DNA from: Litorilituus sp.
Lineage (GTDB): Bacteria; Pseudomonadota; Gammaproteobacteria; Enterobacterales; Alteromonadaceae
Direction: 5' to 3'
DNA length: 64,000 nucleotides
Assembly: GCA_030754235.1 (NCBI GenBank)
Contig: JASMAS010000070.1
Span: 124,001-188,000, forward strand
A program made the position numbers and the translations under genes. Shown in pieces: positions 1-6,958 of this stretch (position 1 is its first letter; every line of letters starts with the position of its first letter). The notes beneath the pieces were generated by a model, which made no database searches, was not told the origin of the DNA, and worked only from the letters and a program-made list of their open reading frames with translations.

Positions 1-157
1 ATCTAGCCAGAGTATCTTGCAACATAGTCGTATCATTAACTAATGGATGAAACTGCTTGGGAAATTGTGCTCGCGAAAGCGGCCAAAGGCGAGTGCCGTT
101 TCCCCCGCACAAGATGACAGGGGATATACTTCCTTGATCTAGCTCTTCAAAGTTCAT
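1..157 (-). CDS. manC: Mannose-1-phosphate guanylyltransferase, N-terminal fragment (runs off the left edge)
   Basis: Reverse-strand translation from the ATG whose complement is at 155-157 gives 52 residues and stays open to the window edge. It contains VILCGGNGTRLWPLSR followed by PKQF, the nucleotide-binding signature at the N terminus of ManC/CpsB/AlgA-type GDP-mannose pyrophosphorylases. The family makes GDP-mannose from mannose-1-phosphate and GTP in the cytoplasm, and many members carry a C-terminal phosphomannose isomerase domain, which cannot be seen here. A leader of about ten residues precedes the core, slightly longer than usual. The position beside the exopolysaccharide locus suggests it supplies mannose or a GDP-mannose-derived sugar. 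The family call is secure; ManC versus bifunctional CpsB cannot be settled from this fragment. Confidence 0.9.
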   Translation of the reverse strand, partial: MNFEELDQGSISPVILCGGNGTRLWPLSRAQFPKQFHPLVNDTTMLQDTLAR

Positions 158-334
158 GGTTATTCAATTAATAAAATTGTATTAATAAGCTTAAGGTAAG
201 ATGATAAAGCATTAAACATAAATTTAAAATGCAGTAAAACAACCATTGCCTACATAAAGCCAATAATAAGTTGTATATTTATAGACTTTTTTAAGCAACT
301 TCACCTAAGTAGCGACAAATTAAAAGGAAAAAAC

Positions 335-1225
335 ATGTTTAACTATGAAGAAGCATTCTCTCGAAATATCGGCTGGGTCACAAAAGAGGAACAACAAAAA
401 TTAAGAGCTACAAAAGTTGCTATTGGTGGATTAGGTGGCGTTGGTGGTGACCATACCATTGTCTTAACTCGACTGGGTATTGGAAATTTTAACATTTCAG
501 ATCTCGATGATTATGACGTTGCCAACTTCAATAGACAGGCAGGTGCAAACATGTCAACACTAGGTAAAGGTAAGTCAGCAGTCATGGAAGAAACCATCAA
601 AGGCATCAACCCTGAAGCCAATGTAAAAAACTTCGACAACGGTATTGATGAAGAAAATTTAGAAGAGTTTCTAGATGACGTTGATATCTACGTAGATAGT
701 CTAGATATCTTTTGTTTAGATATACGCCGCCAGGTATTTCGTCGTTGTTACGAAAAAGGTATTCCAACAATAACAGCTGCCCCTATGGGTATGGGAACAG
801 CATTTTTAGTGTTTATGCCTGGTAAAATGTCATTTGATGAATACTTCGCCATCGTAGATCCAACAGCTAATACAAGTGAAGCAGAAAAAGAATTAATCTT
901 TAATGACAATATCATACGCTTTGTAATCGGTGTTTCCCCTTCTGTGCAACAAAGACACTATTTAGTTGAACGCTCTTCTGTGAACTTTCTTAAAAAGAAA
1001 GTGCCCTCTACGTGTATGGGCATTTCGTTAGCCGCTGGCACACTATGTACTAATGTTTTAAAACTCATTCTTAAACGTGGAGACGTAATTCATGCTCCGC
1101 ACGGCTTACACTTTGATGCCTATAGAAATAAATTAATAAAAACATGGAGACCATGGGGAAATAGAAATCCAATTCAAAAATACATGTTTTGGCGCGTTAA
1201 ACAGCTCCTAAAAGATAATCGCTAA
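335..1225 (+). CDS. ThiF/MoeB/HesA-family (E1-like) adenylyltransferase of unknown substrate
   Basis: This 296-residue protein has a Rossmann nucleotide-binding loop GGLGGVGG at residues 31-38 and an acidic strand followed by DYDVANFNRQ, which matches the E1-family motif with the conserved Asn-x-x-Arg-Gln that contacts ATP. ThiF/MoeB enzymes adenylate the C terminus of a ubiquitin-like sulfur carrier or another carboxylate. The paired CxxC zinc motifs of MoeB/ThiF are not evident; single cysteines sit in STCMG and GTLCT. No sulfur-carrier protein or thiazole/molybdopterin gene is nearby, so a role in thiamine or Moco synthesis is not supported. The start is backed by an AAGGA-type site just upstream of the ATG. 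The gene stands alone on its strand between manC and a PEP-CTERM gene and ends at a strong hairpin. The substrate is unknown; a role in modifying a locus product is only a guess. Confidence 0.8.
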   Translation: MFNYEEAFSRNIGWVTKEEQQKLRATKVAIGGLGGVGGDHTIVLTRLGIGNFNISDLDDYDVANFNRQAGANMSTLGKGKSAVMEETIKGINPEANVKNFDNGIDEENLEEFLDDVDIYVDSLDIFCLDIRRQVFRRCYEKGIPTITAAPMGMGTAFLVFMPGKMSFDEYFAIVDPTANTSEAEKELIFNDNIIRFVIGVSPSVQQRHYLVERSSVNFLKKKVPSTCMGISLAAGTLCTNVLKLILKRGDVIHAPHGLHFDAYRNKLIKTWRPWGNRNPIQKYMFWRVKQLLKDNR

Positions 1226-1251
1226 GTGTATAGCTGTTAATAGTTGAGAGC

Positions 1252-1277
1252 AAAAAACCGCCAATAGACGGTTTTTT
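1252..1277. terminator. Bidirectional rho-independent terminator
   Basis: AAAAAACCG (1252-1260) and CGGTTTTTT (1269-1277) form a 9-bp stem around an 8-base loop. It starts 26 bases after the ThiF-like stop codon. Because the arms are A-rich and T-rich, it can serve that gene on the plus strand and also the PEP-CTERM gene that ends at 1305 on the minus strand. Confidence 0.8.
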
Positions 1278-1304
1278 GTGTGCTACAAGGTAGTTTTATT
1301 AAAA

Positions 1305-2159
1305 TTATGACTTACGACAACGTGCGCCAGCAAAGCCTAATAAACCTAAACCTAAACCTAAAATAGCAATTGAAGTAGGCTCTGGAACATTTATAGATAA
1401 GCCACCCTTATGCTGTGCAGCAACAACACCAACACCATTGTTAAATACGACATTGGTTATATTAACAGGAAGACCTGGAAGGCCACCATCAACTGTTTGA
1501 CTAGATGATAACCTTACATCACCAAGTGCTGCCCAGTCAGCTAGAGACTTTATATTACCTAAATGATTAATTTCAAAAATGGTGTCTGCATCATGATCAA
1601 AATTACTTACCGTACCATTAAACACTTGCTTCTGTTGTCCCACTGAGTTGTCTGGACCACCGTAGGTTAAATCAACATCAAATAAGGCGTTAAATCCAGC
1701 AGTTAAACCACTTCCATTTGCAGCTGCAAAAACACCAAATTCAATAGTTCCAGAAGTGTATATAAAATCTGAACCATTGTATGTACCCGTTAAATCATTA
1801 AAAGAAAAAGTGAATAAATAATCAGTGCCATAACCTTCTATTTGAGGGAATTGGTTAGGAGTAAAACCATTAACATGATTATAAACAATACTACCGTGAT
1901 CTCCTCCTGTTAAAGGGAATCCTGCGCTATCAAAACCATTTGCACCAAAACCACCTACAGAGTGAATAGTATCTCCAGCACTCAGAACATTATCATTGTT
2001 GGTGTCAGCTATTAATGATTGCGAATTATAAGCAAAAGCCATTTCCAAAATAGTATTCCCTTCGCTATCTCCCCATGGCGCATCCCAAGAAATTGAATCG
2101 GCCATAACATTTGCACTACAAGTAGCAGCAAATGCCGCTGCAAAAAAAAATTTTTTCAT
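1305..2159 (-). CDS. PEP-CTERM sorting-domain protein (probable exosortase substrate 1)
   Basis: This 284-residue protein has an N-terminal signal peptide (MKKFFFAAAFAATCSANVMA, cleavage near residue 20) and a C-terminal tripartite tag: VPEP, a hydrophobic helix rich in Gly/Leu/Ala, then a basic end (ARCRKS). That is the PEP-CTERM signal recognised by exosortases, so it is expected to cross the inner membrane, be cut at the tag and reach the outer surface or matrix. Residues 52-63 (DTNNDNVLSAGD) follow the spacing of a calcium-binding EF-hand/dockerin-like loop. The middle is Gly/Asn-rich and is not assigned to a domain. The ATG has a good AGGGAGA ribosome site. It is monocistronic and has a sigma-54 promoter with an upstream box shared with the other PEP-CTERM gene of the window. 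Confidence 0.88.
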   Translation of the reverse strand: MKKFFFAAAFAATCSANVMADSISWDAPWGDSEGNTILEMAFAYNSQSLIADTNNDNVLSAGDTIHSVGGFGANGFDSAGFPLTGGDHGSIVYNHVNGFTPNQFPQIEGYGTDYLFTFSFNDLTGTYNGSDFIYTSGTIEFGVFAAANGSGLTAGFNALFDVDLTYGGPDNSVGQQKQVFNGTVSNFDHDADTIFEINHLGNIKSLADWAALGDVRLSSSQTVDGGLPGLPVNITNVVFNNGVGVVAAQHKGGLSINVPEPTSIAILGLGLGLLGFAGARCRKS

Positions 2160-2194
2160 TTGATTTTTCTCCCTTTGTTAGTATACAAGCATAA

Positions 2195-2210
2195 TGCATT
2201 ACACGTGCCA
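2195..2210 (-). promoter_or_regulatory. Sigma-54 (-24/-12) promoter of PEP-CTERM gene 1
   Basis: Read on the minus strand the site is TGGCACGTGTAATGCA. It matches the sigma-54 consensus TGGCACG-N4-TTGC[A/T] at all but one base, with GG and GC separated by ten bases. Transcription would start near 2184, about 25 bases before the start codon. The window encodes a sigma-54-type activator, PrsR. Confidence 0.85.
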
Positions 2211-2271
2211 AAAACATAACCACTTGTTATAAAAGAAATTAAAATCACTACCACTTAGTACTTAGTTAAAG

Positions 2272-2291
2272 GTGTAAAAAAAGCTGTCACT
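2272..2291 (-). promoter_or_regulatory. Candidate PrsR-binding upstream box of PEP-CTERM gene 1
   Basis: On the minus strand the pattern is AGTG-N5-TTTTTTTACAC. The same pattern occurs at 39576-39595 upstream of the second PEP-CTERM gene. Counted from the -24 GG of each promoter to the near edge of the box, the distance is 63 bases in both. Activators of this class bind sites at about this distance, often as dyads; AGTG and ACAC form an imperfect one. Assigning it to PrsR is inference. Confidence 0.55.
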
Positions 2292-2319
2292 GTAGGCTTC
2301 CCTCTATATGATCTGTTAT

Positions 2320-5082
2320 TCACATTGATTTAATACGTTCAATCCTTTCAACGAGTTCTTTATCTAATCGTTTTACATTTATTTGAATAACCACCTCTTG
2401 AGCTTGCTTAATTTTCATATTAGCCACTAATGATTCAGCATAGTCTACTTTGTAGCTAGCTTTGTTCGAATTAATTTGCATAGCTTTTTGTAAAGGCTTA
2501 ATTGACTGTGTTTTTTGACCACTAGCTAACAATATTTGACCATAAGTATTTAGCACGCTAGCTTGCTGTGGTGCTTTAGATAGTGCTGCTTTAGCATTTT
2601 CAAGCGCTTTAATGTTATCTCCTTGCTTTAAATACTCCCAAGCCAGATTATTTAGGATGACAAAGTGATTATTAGTTTGATTAGCTAAGCTTTTGTATAT
2701 TGCTATCGTTTTTTTAGGCTGGATATCACTATATAAACTTGCTTTTTCTAATAATAACCTAAAAGATAAAGATCTGGTGTTTTCAAGGTTTTCAAGTAAA
2801 GCAAATGCCTTATCATGTTCGTTCGTCATACGAAGCGATTTTAATAATTCTAATAAAACTTGTTCGCTTGGCTGCTTGTTATACACTTGCAGTAAAGTTA
2901 AAGCTGAGGCATTATATCTTCTCTCTTTAAAAGCAATTTTTCCCTGCAACGTTAGCACATTAATATCATTTTTCTCTATTTCATTTAATTGTTTAATCAC
3001 TTCCTTCGCGGCATTTACATTATTATTTTTTATATATAATTTGATCAGCGCAACTTTATAAGTTAAAGCTTGAGGCAATAGCTCAATTGCTTGTTTCTGA
3101 ATTTCTATGGCTTCTTGAAAGTTCTTCTTTAAATTATATATATTTGCTTTTACTGCATAAGCAACCACAGTGCTTGGGCTTATTGCTATCACGTGATCTA
3201 AAACGACTATAGCTTCATCATATTTTTTTTCATTAACATAAACATTAGCTTGTAATAACAAAAATTTAATATTATCAGGAAAAGACTTTAAAGATTTTTG
3301 TAATAATTTATGAGCGTCACTAAATTTTCTATTGGCGATATACAACTCTAACAAAACTATATTATTCAACTCACTTGTTGATTCTTCGGCATACTCACCA
3401 ACAAAATAATTTTCAATTTCAGACTGTACTTCTGGATGAGTTGATAACTTCAATAACTCTGTAATAGCGGGAATATGGTCATTATTTATAGACAAAACAC
3501 GAAAGTAATATTCAACACTTTTTTCAAGCATCTTTTCATTTTCGCTAATACTAGCTAAATTAATTAGTGCTCCAACATGGTTCTCATTTATAGCCAAAAC
3601 CTCAAAAAAATACTTTTTAGCTTTCACTAGATTTTTTTGTCTATAATGAATAATGCCTCTTAGACTATAGGAGAGTTCAATATTTTCCTTTTCAAGGCCT
3701 TTAGCAACATAGATAGCTTCATCATACTTTTCATCTGAAATTAACTTAGTAACTAATAATGTTGTGGCTGCATCTAAATTTGGATCTTTTTCTAATGCGC
3801 GTTTAAAAAAGTCAATTGAAGAATCATCTCCACTTAACAACTTAATGACACCTTGTTTATATATAATATGAGAATTTTCTGGATCAACTAACGCAGCTTT
3901 TTCCATCAATGTATTTGCTTCATCTTTATCACCTTGTTTTAAAAACAGCATTGCTGAAGTGTAAAGTAACCGAGTATCTAATTCATCTAGCGAAGCCTCT
4001 GATAATTCTTGAAAAAATTCTTCTTTATATCCTAGTTGTAACCGAATTGAAGCAAGTAGTTGCTTAGCTGGGTGTTTATAGGATAATCGTTCTTTAATGG
4101 CAACAAGGTGCATATGTGCTGATTCTATTTGGCCTAACTGATACGAACTAACGCCTGCAACTAAATGAGCCAAAGGTAAGTTTGAATTATTTATTAATGC
4201 CATTTCAGCATATTTTTTGGCTTCGACATGATTTTTTTCTGCGAATTTTACTTGCGCTTTTATTTGATTTAACCATGCGTGCTTAGGGTTTATTTGAAGT
4301 AAAAAATCTGCTTGTTTTTCAGCTTCTGTAAACTGCCCATCCCGTATTAACGCTTCTGAAAATAACATTCTAGTTTTATGTTCGTGCTGATAAGTTTGTA
4401 AATAATCATTTAAGACTATAGCCGCTTCTGATGCTTGCTGTATACCGAACAAAACTTGAGCTTTAAGCAGTTTTGCCTCAGGAAAACTAGGGAAGGATGT
4501 AGACAACTCCTCAAGAGTTTCTAACGCAGAGTCGCTGTCTTTTATTAATGTAGCCATGTAGGCTTTACTTAGAATCAAAAAAGGTGAATCTATTTTGTAT
4601 GCGGTCACTTTTTCAAATAGCTCTTTTGCCTCGGTTAGCGAGCCTTGTTCAACATAAACCATCGCTAAATACGTCATGACTAATACGTCAAGTTTTTTAG
4701 ACATTGCCGATTGTTTAACTAAGAGTTCCTCTAAAGCAGCGCTATCGTGTAACTTAAAATAAACCTGAGCAAGCAAGGGAATAAATAGCTTTTGATCATA
4801 ATGAAATTGTTTTACTACTCTAGTCAACTCTTTTTCAGCAGCCAACCAATTACCTTGTTGGGCATAAGCTTTTCCTAACAGAAAACGCCCATCAGCATTT
4901 GTTGAATCATTTTTCAATAAATTTTTAAGGTTAATAATTGCCTCGGTATTTTTACCTTGTTGTAAAAATGCCGAGGCACTATTTAAATATTCTTCTGAGG
5001 TTTGATCTTTGCTACAACCGGATACCCCTCCAGATAAAACGGCAAAAACAAATATGGGTAAGATTTTTTTTTTATAATTCAT
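2320..5082 (-). CDS. prsT: XrtA/PEP-CTERM-system TPR-repeat lipoprotein, PrsT type (copy 1)
   Basis: This 920-residue protein has a lipoprotein signal peptide with lipobox LSGGVSGC (Cys near residue 23). Tandem tetratricopeptide repeats fill almost all the rest, for example motifs such as NTEAIINLKNLLKND, EAKYAEMAL-like helices and GDNIKALENAKAALSKAP. Length and architecture match the PrsT family, which accompanies exosortase A loci; its molecular role is not established but it is thought to be a periplasmic or envelope scaffold. It is transcribed divergently from xrtA with about 200 bases between them. The ATG is preceded by AAAGGAATTAAG, a good ribosome site. A second protein of this type lies at 39691-42498, and only this copy has a clear lipobox. 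Confidence 0.85.
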   Translation of the reverse strand: MNYKKKILPIFVFAVLSGGVSGCSKDQTSEEYLNSASAFLQQGKNTEAIINLKNLLKNDSTNADGRFLLGKAYAQQGNWLAAEKELTRVVKQFHYDQKLFIPLLAQVYFKLHDSAALEELLVKQSAMSKKLDVLVMTYLAMVYVEQGSLTEAKELFEKVTAYKIDSPFLILSKAYMATLIKDSDSALETLEELSTSFPSFPEAKLLKAQVLFGIQQASEAAIVLNDYLQTYQHEHKTRMLFSEALIRDGQFTEAEKQADFLLQINPKHAWLNQIKAQVKFAEKNHVEAKKYAEMALINNSNLPLAHLVAGVSSYQLGQIESAHMHLVAIKERLSYKHPAKQLLASIRLQLGYKEEFFQELSEASLDELDTRLLYTSAMLFLKQGDKDEANTLMEKAALVDPENSHIIYKQGVIKLLSGDDSSIDFFKRALEKDPNLDAATTLLVTKLISDEKYDEAIYVAKGLEKENIELSYSLRGIIHYRQKNLVKAKKYFFEVLAINENHVGALINLASISENEKMLEKSVEYYFRVLSINNDHIPAITELLKLSTHPEVQSEIENYFVGEYAEESTSELNNIVLLELYIANRKFSDAHKLLQKSLKSFPDNIKFLLLQANVYVNEKKYDEAIVVLDHVIAISPSTVVAYAVKANIYNLKKNFQEAIEIQKQAIELLPQALTYKVALIKLYIKNNNVNAAKEVIKQLNEIEKNDINVLTLQGKIAFKERRYNASALTLLQVYNKQPSEQVLLELLKSLRMTNEHDKAFALLENLENTRSLSFRLLLEKASLYSDIQPKKTIAIYKSLANQTNNHFVILNNLAWEYLKQGDNIKALENAKAALSKAPQQASVLNTYGQILLASGQKTQSIKPLQKAMQINSNKASYKVDYAESLVANMKIKQAQEVVIQINVKRLDKELVERIERIKSM

Positions 5083-5280
5083 CTTAATTCCTTTGAAGAT
5101 ATATTAACTAAAGTATCAATTTTAAAATCACTTTATTAACGACAATAACATAAAAATGTATATAATTAGTATTATGTTGGTGTTAATTGCAAATCAGATT
5201 CACTACAACCTGATAATATTCCATCAGCGTAAAAATATAGCCTAGCTTACATAAAAAATAATATCATCAGGGTTATTACT

Positions 5281-6621
5281 TTGAATATAAAAAAAATGGA
5301 CTCGAACATATTTAAACACCCTTTTGTTCCATTTATCTCTGTACTATTAATAACAACACTTGTTGCCCTGTTGAATATCCCTGTTATGTATACACTATGG
5401 CAATATAGTTTTGATGATGGTACCTATTCACATGCCTATTTAATTCCGGTTATCGTAGTGTATTTATTTTATGCCATAACAAAGTCAGAGCAAGTAAACT
5501 TTCGAAAGTGCCTTTCTAAGCCTGCCTTATTACTCTTTTTACTAAGTGCTTATTTCTTATTTATAACAAGCACAGCTCAGATTAGTTTGCTTTATTGGTT
5601 AGCTACGATTTTACTCGTTTGCTCAGCCATTAACTTTGTTTTCAACAGTAATTTTAAAATCATATTTTCATCATTATATTTTATCTTTTTGATTCCCTTA
5701 TGGGGTGTATTAACTATTCCTCTACAGTCCATTTCAGTTGTAGCAGTAAATGCTCTTATGGGGCTCACCACTATTCCTGTTTATGTTGAACAGCAATTTG
5801 TACAAATTCCTTCAGGTACTTTTGAAATAGCCGGTGGCTGCAGTGGTTTACGCTACTTGTTAACGTCATTAGCAATCAGCTCTTTGTATTGCTTCTTATA
5901 TTTTCGTACGATAAAAAATATAGCGATATTCATTTTGGTTGCCATTTTTGGCGCACTATTAACTAATTGGCTAAGAATAGTGGGATTAATTATCATTGGG
6001 CATCAAACAGAGATGACTAGCCCATTAATGGAAGACCACAACATGTTTGGTTGGTATCTATACGCTCCTTTCATGTTGTTGTTATTTATATTTGGCGGAC
6101 GCCTTGCCGACAAAGAAGGCGCTATCAATATAAATAAAGTGAACACAAACACCTCTCCAGTTAACAAACCTAACTGGCCGTTAACGACGGTTCTTCTATG
6201 TGTGTTATTATTTTCTTCTACCTCATTACAGTTATCCTCAACGACTACGCCTAAAATGAGAACAATTGAAACAACCGTTCAACCGATGATTTATAATTTT
6301 TCCCATCTACAAATCATTACTGATAATGCTCTAATAACTCACTTAGAATATAGTTTTAATGGCAGAAACTTAGAATCAAAACCGACTTTTTTTGCAAATA
6401 GTTTTATTCCGGAAAATTGGCATGTGATATCAGCGAATACAAACAACGAAAATCAAGAGTTAATTGTAAAAAATGGTGACAAAACTGCAAAAATCATTGT
6501 TAGCTATCAAATATCTGGTTCAAAGTTTGGTAGCTCATCAAAATTTAAGCTTGAGAGGCTTAAACGCGCTGCTATTGGAATAAATGAAACTAAGTTACAT
6601 TGGCAATTTCAATTACAATAA
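5281..6621 (+). CDS. xrtA: Exosortase A-type transpeptidase with EpsI-like C-terminal domain
   Basis: This 446-residue inner-membrane protein has about eight transmembrane helices over residues 1-280. The exosortase catalytic residues are all visible: Cys187 in AGGCSGLRY, Arg232 in NWLRIVG and His253 in MEDHNMFGW. The last 150 residues, after one more helix (TTVLLCVLLFSSTSL), form a soluble domain resembling EpsI, which is often fused to XrtA. The enzyme is expected to cleave the PEP-CTERM tag of exported proteins and may transfer them to a glycolipid or polysaccharide carrier. The reading frame begins at TTG (5281) with AGGG about eight bases upstream; the first in-frame ATG (5296) has no ribosome site, so the TTG is preferred. 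Its substrates in the window are the genes at 1305 and 38573. Confidence 0.9.
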   Translation: MNIKKMDSNIFKHPFVPFISVLLITTLVALLNIPVMYTLWQYSFDDGTYSHAYLIPVIVVYLFYAITKSEQVNFRKCLSKPALLLFLLSAYFLFITSTAQISLLYWLATILLVCSAINFVFNSNFKIIFSSLYFIFLIPLWGVLTIPLQSISVVAVNALMGLTTIPVYVEQQFVQIPSGTFEIAGGCSGLRYLLTSLAISSLYCFLYFRTIKNIAIFILVAIFGALLTNWLRIVGLIIIGHQTEMTSPLMEDHNMFGWYLYAPFMLLLFIFGGRLADKEGAININKVNTNTSPVNKPNWPLTTVLLCVLLFSSTSLQLSSTTTPKMRTIETTVQPMIYNFSHLQIITDNALITHLEYSFNGRNLESKPTFFANSFIPENWHVISANTNNENQELIVKNGDKTAKIIVSYQISGSKFGSSSKFKLERLKRAAIGINETKLHWQFQLQ

Positions 6622-6958
6622 ATAATATTTACATGGCCGATGGTGTTGATGATCAATTCAGCTCACAACTATTGCCAATAATAAATTTATTAAAAGGTCG
6701 GCTACCTTAAGTGAGTCAGCACCATCAAAAGTATGAGCTATGGCATAACAAATGTAAGCCATAATATAGGGTTTATTGATCTTTCATGTTTAAATTTTGT
6801 TCGGATTAAATGCTTTTTGATCGCGGCGCTAGGAAAGCAGCATAATCGTTCTATGTAAATTCCTCTCAACAAAGAAAAATAAGCATTTAAACGAATCCGA
6901 AGGACAGCGTTTATTCGTCATGTCTACTGCAAAAATAATCAGTAAAGTTCAACAGTTC
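6622..6958. other. Intergenic region of 337 bases, no convincing gene
   Basis: This gap lies between the converging xrtA and the toroid-protein gene. It contains an interrupted inverted repeat (6800-6901, listed separately) and a weaker dyad (GATGGTG near 6639, CACCATC near 6720). A 25-codon frame at 6633-6710 has no ribosome site or recognisable product and is not called. No promoter or terminator was evident. Confidence 0.6.
6800..6901. repeat. Interrupted inverted repeat
   Basis: The left arm TTCGGATTAAATGCTT (6800-6815) pairs with the right arm 6881-6901, which reads AAGCATTTAAACGAATCCGAA. The reverse complement of the right arm equals the left arm with five extra bases inserted in the middle. 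The 65 bases between the arms carry no gene. The form resembles a small non-coding mobile element (MITE) or a dispersed intergenic repeat, but only one copy is in the window, no target-site duplication was established, and it could instead fold in RNA. Confidence 0.6.

Noticed and set aside
230-245. Possible sigma-54 promoter TGGTTGTTTTACTGCA upstream of manC on the minus strand
   Set aside because: GG and GC are spaced correctly, but the -24 half fits poorly and the box found at 63 bases in the PEP-CTERM promoters is absent at that distance. It is probably a chance match in AT-rich DNA.
2693-3061. 122-codon plus-strand frame inside prsT copy 1
   Set aside because: It is antisense to a strongly supported TPR gene, with no start signal or homology of its own. 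Many similar antisense frames in the window were rejected for the same reason.
5179-5192. TTGGTGTTAATTGCA upstream of xrtA as a sigma-54 promoter
   Set aside because: GG and GC are only eight bases apart instead of ten, and the upstream box is missing.
6633-6710. 25-codon frame downstream of xrtA
   Set aside because: No ribosome site, no recognisable motif, and it lies in a non-coding gap with dyad repeats.
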